NCBI GenBank assembly: GCA_017964325.1 | Contig: JAGCSE010000113.1 | Span: 1 to 10,824, forward strand | Source: Victivallales bacterium | GTDB lineage: Bacteria > Verrucomicrobiota > Lentisphaeria > Oligosphaerales > Oligosphaeraceae | DNA length: 10,824 bases | Reading direction: 5' to 3' | Shown: positions 7,497-10,824 of the stretch, piece by piece | Numbering within the stretch: position 1 is the first letter of the stretch | Layout of the letters: every line of letters begins with the position of its first letter | Made by a program: the position numbers and the translations under genes | The notes under the pieces: model-generated | What the model was told of the DNA's origin: nothing | The model's database searches: none | Seen by the model: the letters and a program-made list of their open reading frames with translations, nothing else

Positions 7497-7724
7497 GCAG
7501 AATCACCCGTGCGCCGTGAAACCGTCGTCAAAACCCAACTTCCGCCACCGTAGCCCGTCTGAAGCCATGGACTTGCCGCTCCCGCGGCAATATATGAAAT
7601 ACGATGCACTTACATGCATCCGGCTTCCTGACGGACACGCCGTCTCTTCTATATGTGGACCGATTTTCACAGCGCCAGCAGGCTTTTGCCGCAACCGCCG
7701 TCGATACTCTGTTAGCCTCTATTG
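7497..7724 (-). ncRNA. ssrS: Structured RNA, candidate 6S RNA upstream of fthC
   Basis: By-eye folding gives one long irregular rod. An 11-bp stem joins 7675-7665 (GCGCTGTGAAA) to 7521-7511 (TTTCACGGCGC) with one G-U pair. It opens into a large bubble, about 20 nt on each side (7660-7640 and 7548-7526). A terminal stem follows, joining 7639-7630 to 7559-7549 (CGT plus GTCCGTC with GACGGGC plus ACG, one bulged U), then GAAGCC 7627-7622 with GGCTTC 7566-7561. The tip carries two perfect hairpins: 7620-7603 (6 bp) and 7590-7573 (7 bp, GGGA tetraloop). CAGAGT 7711-7706 can pair with 7503-7498 near the ends. Closing stem, open central bubble and terminal stem are the 6S RNA plan, which mimics an open promoter and binds RNA polymerase. 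The strong promoter and the position before fthC agree. A branched tip is unusual for 6S. The structured RNA is fairly sure; the 6S identity is inference, and the ends are approximate. Confidence 0.5.
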
Positions 7725-7730
7725 AGGCAT

Positions 7731-7757
7731 ATTATATAAAGTATGGCATTTTGTCGA
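7731..7757 (-). promoter_or_regulatory. Strong sigma-70-type promoter for the RNA-fthC-rny-nudC unit
   Basis: The minus strand has a perfect -10 TATAAT (7736-7731) and a five-of-six -35 TCGACA (7757-7752) with a 15-bp spacer. A 17-bp spacing would use the weaker TAATAT. Upstream lies an A/T-rich tract resembling an UP element (GGAAAAAAATTGAAAAC). Such strength fits a stable RNA gene. Expected transcription start is near 7724. Confidence 0.6.
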
Positions 7758-7832
7758 GTTTTCAATTTTTTTCCTGTTTGAATTTTCAATGTTTCATGAC
7801 CAAAATTGAAACGGCACGTTGCAGTATATGCC

Positions 7833-8117
7833 ATGGGATGGTTTCCGCCATGGAAAAGATTGTCTCATCATGCTGTTTTCAACGAAATCAAAATCTTTGA
7901 ACAAATATTATGCCGCATCCTCTTTCCTTTTCGCGAGTTGCAGGCTCTAATGGAGGAATCGGAGGATACCAGAAGGACATGGCGCCTGCTGAGAAACAAT
8001 GGCTTCACGGTCGATTTCGTTTGGCTGAAACCTGGACGCGATCCGGAAAAATTTCTTCCGGCATCAAGGCGTCATGACGTGGAAGCTCCGCTGTCCAACA
8101 AAGAAAACCGAAGTTGA
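7833..8117 (+). CDS. Possible small hypothetical protein (94 aa)
   Basis: I do not recognise this ORF and it may not be a gene. The second half reads like a real protein (a charged helix FRELQALMEESEDTRRTW, then RLLRNNGFTVDFVWLKPGRD and a polar tail). The first half is rich in His, Trp and Phe and looks less natural. The ATG at 7833 has no ribosome binding site; a TTG at 7806 and an in-frame ATG near 7951 are alternatives. It lies just before the promoter of the 114-aa gene and diverges from the structured RNA. If real, it is a small soluble protein of unknown role or the remnant of a longer one. Confidence 0.35.
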   Translation: MGWFPPWKRLSHHAVFNEIKIFEQILCRILFPFRELQALMEESEDTRRTWRLLRNNGFTVDFVWLKPGRDPEKFLPASRRHDVEAPLSNKENRS

Positions 8118-8121
8118 AGAT

Positions 8122-8150
8122 TTGGCATTTGGCTGTTATTGTGTTACAGT
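8122..8150 (+). promoter_or_regulatory. Predicted promoter of the 114-aa helical protein
   Basis: TTGGCA (8122-8127) and TACAGT (8145-8150) are separated by exactly 17 bp. This predicts a start near 8157 and a leader of about 110 nt, which contains a small hairpin (ATGCC GCG GGCAT, 8166-8178). No other gene lies between this site and the start at 8268. Confidence 0.5.
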
Positions 8151-8267
8151 AATTCCCATCTTGGAAATGCCGCGGGCATACCCCTCCGAGATTTGATATT
8201 CGCGTCGCCGTTCCCGGACTCCATTGGGTGCTGCGATTTGTATGGCAATTTGAACAGGAATGACATC

Positions 8268-8612
8268 ATGGGACTTTTGGATGATTTGACCAATCTGCTG
8301 GGTGGCAGTCGCACAGAATCCGACGTGGCAAAAGACAAGCAGGATGCGGTGGACGAAGCCGCAAAACTTGATTTGGCGGGATTGCAATCCCTCATCAAGA
8401 AGGTCATGGAGATGATCTCTTCCAAGACCAGTGAACTGAATGGCTTGCAAGACCAGCTCAAGGATCTGAATCCAATGGATTTGCTCGGTGAAAAAGGCAG
8501 CAACCTCAAGGAGCAGGTCTCGGGGCTTCTCTCAGTTGTCTCCACTCTCAAGACCAAGCTCGGCGTTTACCAGGACGCTTTGAAAGACAAACAGTCAGAC
8601 ACCAATGCCTAA
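8268..8612 (+). CDS. Small helical protein of unknown function (114 aa)
   Basis: The product is acidic, lacks Cys and Trp, and is almost wholly helical. It opens with MGLLDDLTNLLGG, which resembles the start of YidB/DUF937-type proteins, but the rest does not follow that family. Residues 35-68 (LDLAGLQSLIKKVMEMISSK onward) and 79-107 look like two amphipathic helices with heptad-like spacing, joined by a NPMDLLGEKGSN turn, so a helical hairpin or oligomer is plausible. There is no signal peptide or membrane helix. The ATG at 8268 has AGGAA at 8256-8260; the frame is open upstream to 8139, but those residues lie in the predicted leader and look non-coding. With its own promoter and terminator it is probably monocistronic. 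No function can be given. Confidence 0.75.
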   Translation: MGLLDDLTNLLGGSRTESDVAKDKQDAVDEAAKLDLAGLQSLIKKVMEMISSKTSELNGLQDQLKDLNPMDLLGEKGSNLKEQVSGLLSVVSTLKTKLGVYQDALKDKQSDTNA

Positions 8613-8638
8613 AGGTGGCGGCTTGATTGTTTCGGGAA

Positions 8639-8659
8639 GAAAACACCAGTGGTGTTTTC
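8639..8659 (+). terminator. Hairpin terminator after the 114-aa gene
   Basis: A perfect 9-bp stem, GAAAACACC (8639-8647) with GGTGTTTTC (8651-8659), has the loop AGT and lies 27 bp after the stop codon. The T-run sits inside the 3' arm (TTTTC) rather than after it, so it is an imperfect intrinsic terminator. Confidence 0.6.
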
Positions 8660-8822
8660 ATTGGGAATTATATACTTTAGTTTTCGACTGGTAATCCACA
8701 ACGCACTGCGCCCGTTATTCATGGATGGTGGTGTATGCGCATCACGCATACGGTCGCACAGGAGTGCGACCCTCCCGTCGCCGTTTTTAAGCTAAAAAGA
8801 AAACTTAAGTATATAAATCCCT
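8660..8822. other. Intergenic region between convergent genes
   Basis: Apart from the tandem hairpins, this region holds an AT-only palindrome TTTTTA AGC TAAAAA (8784-8798), about 25 bp after the stop of the large minus-strand gene. It may help to end that transcript. I see no coding sequence. Confidence 0.5.
8733..8771. repeat. Two back-to-back perfect hairpins
   Basis: The first is GTATGCG/CGCATAC (8733-8739, 8745-8751; loop CATCA). It is followed directly by GGTCGCAC/GTGCGACC (8752-8759, 8764-8771; loop AGGA). Together with the flanking CTCCCGTCGCCG they look like a palindromic intergenic repeat unit. They may also stop transcription of the converging genes, since TTTTT follows at 8784 on the plus strand. 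Confidence 0.6.
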
Positions 8823-10823
8823 TTATTTGAGCGTCATGTCGAAAGCCGTATCGCAGCTGGTATTTACTCTGTCGAGCTTAAATTTCTGATCAAAGGAGTT
8901 GACCGTTTTGGCGAAATTATCCGTTTCCGCTGTATTATAGACGTTCTCCGCCGCTTTCTCGTCGAACTGCGTGTAGTCCAGTTCAGCCAGACGGTCAAGC
9001 TCTGTAAGTGTCATCTGGAGGGAGAACTTGCTGTTGTACTTGCTTCCCTCACCGGTCAAGATTGTTTTTCCGTCCATGGTCTTGAATCCATTGACATCCA
9101 AATCGGCTTCGAATTTCACGAACAATCCGCCGAGATTATCCATCTCCAGCGTAAACCCGCACTTGCTCTCATCCTGCGCAGTCATCATGTCGAAAGCCTG
9201 TTCTTTCTTATTCGGATCAAGCGCGATGGCATTGCTTTGCGTCGCAGCCTTCATGGTTTGCCGCGTGAGAAGGGACATGACAATATGCACTTTGGCTTTC
9301 GTCTTGTCGTCCAGTTTTGCGTATGTCGCATTCGCATTTCTTGTCACAAACTGCGCAAGTTCATCGCACGCCGTGGCGAAGTCGTTGGACATTTTTTTGT
9401 CGCCAGGCAGTTTCACGTTCATTCCTTGGGTAAGAGCCTTGTAGAACATCGTTTCTTCCGGCTTCCCTTCCGCAAACCGTTTGCAGTCAATCACAAGAGC
9501 CCAATTGATTATGTTCTTGGCAATCACGCGGGCGTCTTTTCGGATGACTTCGCGCGGCTCGGGCACATCCGGGCCGAGTTTTTTCTCGATGATGTCCCGT
9601 ATTTCTTTCACACCCTTTCCCGTACCTTGTACAGTATTCTTGAGGTAGTTTTCACGTGTCGCGTCTAGATGTTTTTGGGCTTCCTCGGTGATTTCCGTGA
9701 AGATTTTGTCGCCTTCAAGCTCGGCATAATCAATTTCTCCCTCGAACTCGACGACCGGCATGTATTCATCCCGTTGGATTCCGCAGACCATATCAACTGC
9801 CTGTTTCATCTGGTTGAGGTATAGTTTATGCGAATCCCCCTGTAACTTGGTAGCAGCGATAAGTCCTTCTGACATACCATCCTTGTCAAAACCTCCGTTA
9901 CCGATTTCGTCGTATAGCTTCATGACCTTGGCGGCCTTCGTGCTCTCGAGCGCGGCTTGCATCTTCCGGGCGGCACCTTTGCCACAATGCGCGATGATGA
10001 GCTGGGTGGCGAAATCTCTGCAGGCGACTTTTTCATCCGTGCCATCCATGAGATTCTCCACATCGGCCTTGTTCATCACGTCGTTGATGTCATTGCGGAA
10101 CTGGTTCATCGCCTTGTGGATGCCGTATGCCGAAGAAGAAGTTGACAATTTCGTCAACGCGTTGATGGGTACATTTTTCGTTGCTTCGACGATGGTTTTG
10201 ATCATTCCCTTCGGAATGGTTTTGCCGTTCATGGCCGCAATGAAAAACTTGCCAGGCTCCAATACCGATGGATTGTTCAGCGCCAGCTGACGCAATTCCA
10301 TGTAATTCTGCTTCAGCCCATTGATTTTTTTCCTGATCGCCGCCTCTGTACGATGTTTGCCGTCGCCACCGACAAGGATGGCGGCCATGTTGTCAACAAC
10401 GACATCCAGCAAGTCGGGATTTGTCATGCAACTTGCAATCGTTTTGCTGATGAGTGCGTCTATTTGCGCATTTCGTTCCGCGTCGGCTTTGTAGTACGCA
10501 ATTTTCGCATTGTTTTTCGCCTTCTGGACAGCCTCGTCGAACTGTTGCTTGACTTTGTCGACGGCCTTTTTTACAACCATGATACGATGCGCCGTCAGCG
10601 GTTTGCCCTGCCCATAGTCCCCCAGCTTCATCGCCTTCCACACGGATTCAGGAACATTTTTTCCACCGCCGAACAAGCTGCTGATCGCTAGCCGGAAGCT
10701 TTCACGAGTTTCGTTGTTGACTCTCTGCTTGGCCTGCGAACGGAAAAACGCGGACAATCCGCCGACACCGTCCTCTGTGTGGGCCGTAATCACATGTCCG
10801 CCCAGACCCGTCGCGATATCGTC
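8823..10823 (-). CDS. Large protein of unknown function, C-terminal 666 aa (partial)
   Basis: I do not recognise this protein. It ends in TAA at 8823 and its frame is still open at the right edge (DDIATGLGGH precedes the GTG at 10793), so the true start lies outside the window. It is mostly alpha-helical and rich in Lys, Ala, Asp and Met, with no evident membrane span. A long charged helix lies near 10590-10450 (VKQQFDEAVQKAKNNAKIAY and on), and the middle has further helices such as RDFATQLIIAHCGKGAARKM. The last 120 residues switch to a beta-rich part (FTLEMDNLGGLFVKFEADLD, TILTGEGSKYNSKFSLQMTL) and end in DTAFDMTLK. A helical body with a small beta-rich end could fit an effector or structural protein, but I have no motif to prove it. 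It converges with the 114-aa gene. Confidence 0.85.
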   Translation of the reverse strand, partial: DDIATGLGGHVITAHTEDGVGGLSAFFRSQAKQRVNNETRESFRLAISSLFGGGKNVPESVWKAMKLGDYGQGKPLTAHRIMVVKKAVDKVKQQFDEAVQKAKNNAKIAYYKADAERNAQIDALISKTIASCMTNPDLLDVVVDNMAAILVGGDGKHRTEAAIRKKINGLKQNYMELRQLALNNPSVLEPGKFFIAAMNGKTIPKGMIKTIVEATKNVPINALTKLSTSSSAYGIHKAMNQFRNDINDVMNKADVENLMDGTDEKVACRDFATQLIIAHCGKGAARKMQAALESTKAAKVMKLYDEIGNGGFDKDGMSEGLIAATKLQGDSHKLYLNQMKQAVDMVCGIQRDEYMPVVEFEGEIDYAELEGDKIFTEITEEAQKHLDATRENYLKNTVQGTGKGVKEIRDIIEKKLGPDVPEPREVIRKDARVIAKNIINWALVIDCKRFAEGKPEETMFYKALTQGMNVKLPGDKKMSNDFATACDELAQFVTRNANATYAKLDDKTKAKVHIVMSLLTRQTMKAATQSNAIALDPNKKEQAFDMMTAQDESKCGFTLEMDNLGGLFVKFEADLDVNGFKTMDGKTILTGEGSKYNSKFSLQMTLTELDRLAELDYTQFDEKAAENVYNTAETDNFAKTVNSFDQKFKLDRVNTSCDTAFDMTLK

Positions 10824-10824
10824 C

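Noticed and set aside
7372..7506. N-terminal extension of the cyclo-ligase to a GTG at 7506
   Set aside because: The extra 45 residues are unlike the family N-terminus, and a normal family start (MDKTSLRK) lies at 7371.
7480..7510. GGGTGATTCTGCATTCG on the minus strand resembles the 5' end of tmRNA
   Set aside because: No tag reading frame, no tRNA-like 3' end with CCA and no pseudoknot-rich body follow within the expected distance. The match is short and falls in the closing part of the 6S-like fold.
7503..7694. 63-codon open frame on the minus strand upstream of fthC, as a possible ZapA-like gene
   Set aside because: The translation has no ZapA features and no ribosome binding site, and the same bases form extensive long-range stems, which favours an RNA gene.
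8139..8267. Upstream extension of the 114-aa gene
   Set aside because: It would start inside the predicted promoter, its residues look non-coding, and a proper ribosome binding site precedes the ATG at 8268.
1..10824. CRISPR array, tRNA, rRNA, transposase or phage genes
   Set aside because: No regularly spaced repeats, tRNA cloverleaf signatures or mobile-element protein motifs were seen on either strand.

Overview
The window carries ordinary bacterial chromosomal DNA of moderate GC, with most of its length coding. Several genes are universal housekeeping genes. The mix (fused glutamine-dependent NAD+ synthetase, membrane-anchored RNase Y, a DUF362/ferredoxin protein beside a sugar-isomerase TIM barrel, and large lineage-specific proteins of unknown function) is compatible with a Gram-negative anaerobe of the Lentisphaerota/Verrucomicrobiota (PVC) type. 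That placement is an inference from gene content, not a measured assignment. No phage, insertion sequence, CRISPR array, rRNA or tRNA was seen.

Layout. Positions 1-2065 (+ strand) hold the 3' end of nadE, a peptidase E/S51-like protein, a DinB-fold protein and a 135-aa unknown protein, tightly spaced as one probable operon. Positions 2066-2319 are a non-coding convergent region with a strong hairpin terminator and a 13-bp sequence present three times, twice in inverted orientation. Positions 7724-2320 (- strand) read as one long unit: a strong promoter, a structured RNA with 6S-like architecture (about 7724-7497), then fthC (5-formyl-THF cyclo-ligase), rny (RNase Y), nudC (NADH pyrophosphatase / RNA deNADding enzyme), a DUF362 protein with two 4Fe-4S motifs, and a xylose-isomerase-like TIM-barrel protein. 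Positions 7833-8612 (+ strand) hold a doubtful small ORF and a 114-aa helical protein with its own promoter and terminator. Positions 8660-8822 hold stacked hairpins. From 8823 to the right edge the - strand carries the 3' part of a large protein (at least 666 aa) that I do not recognise.

How the genes fit together. The - strand operon is the most coherent piece. A likely RNA polymerase-binding 6S RNA is followed by a folate salvage enzyme, the initiating endonuclease of mRNA decay and an enzyme that can remove NAD caps from RNA. This links folate/NAD metabolism with RNA turnover. The last two genes add a probable iron-sulfur redox protein and a metal-dependent isomerase/epimerase. The best candidates for something undescribed are the structured RNA, the three-copy 13-bp repeat element and the large unknown protein at the right edge.
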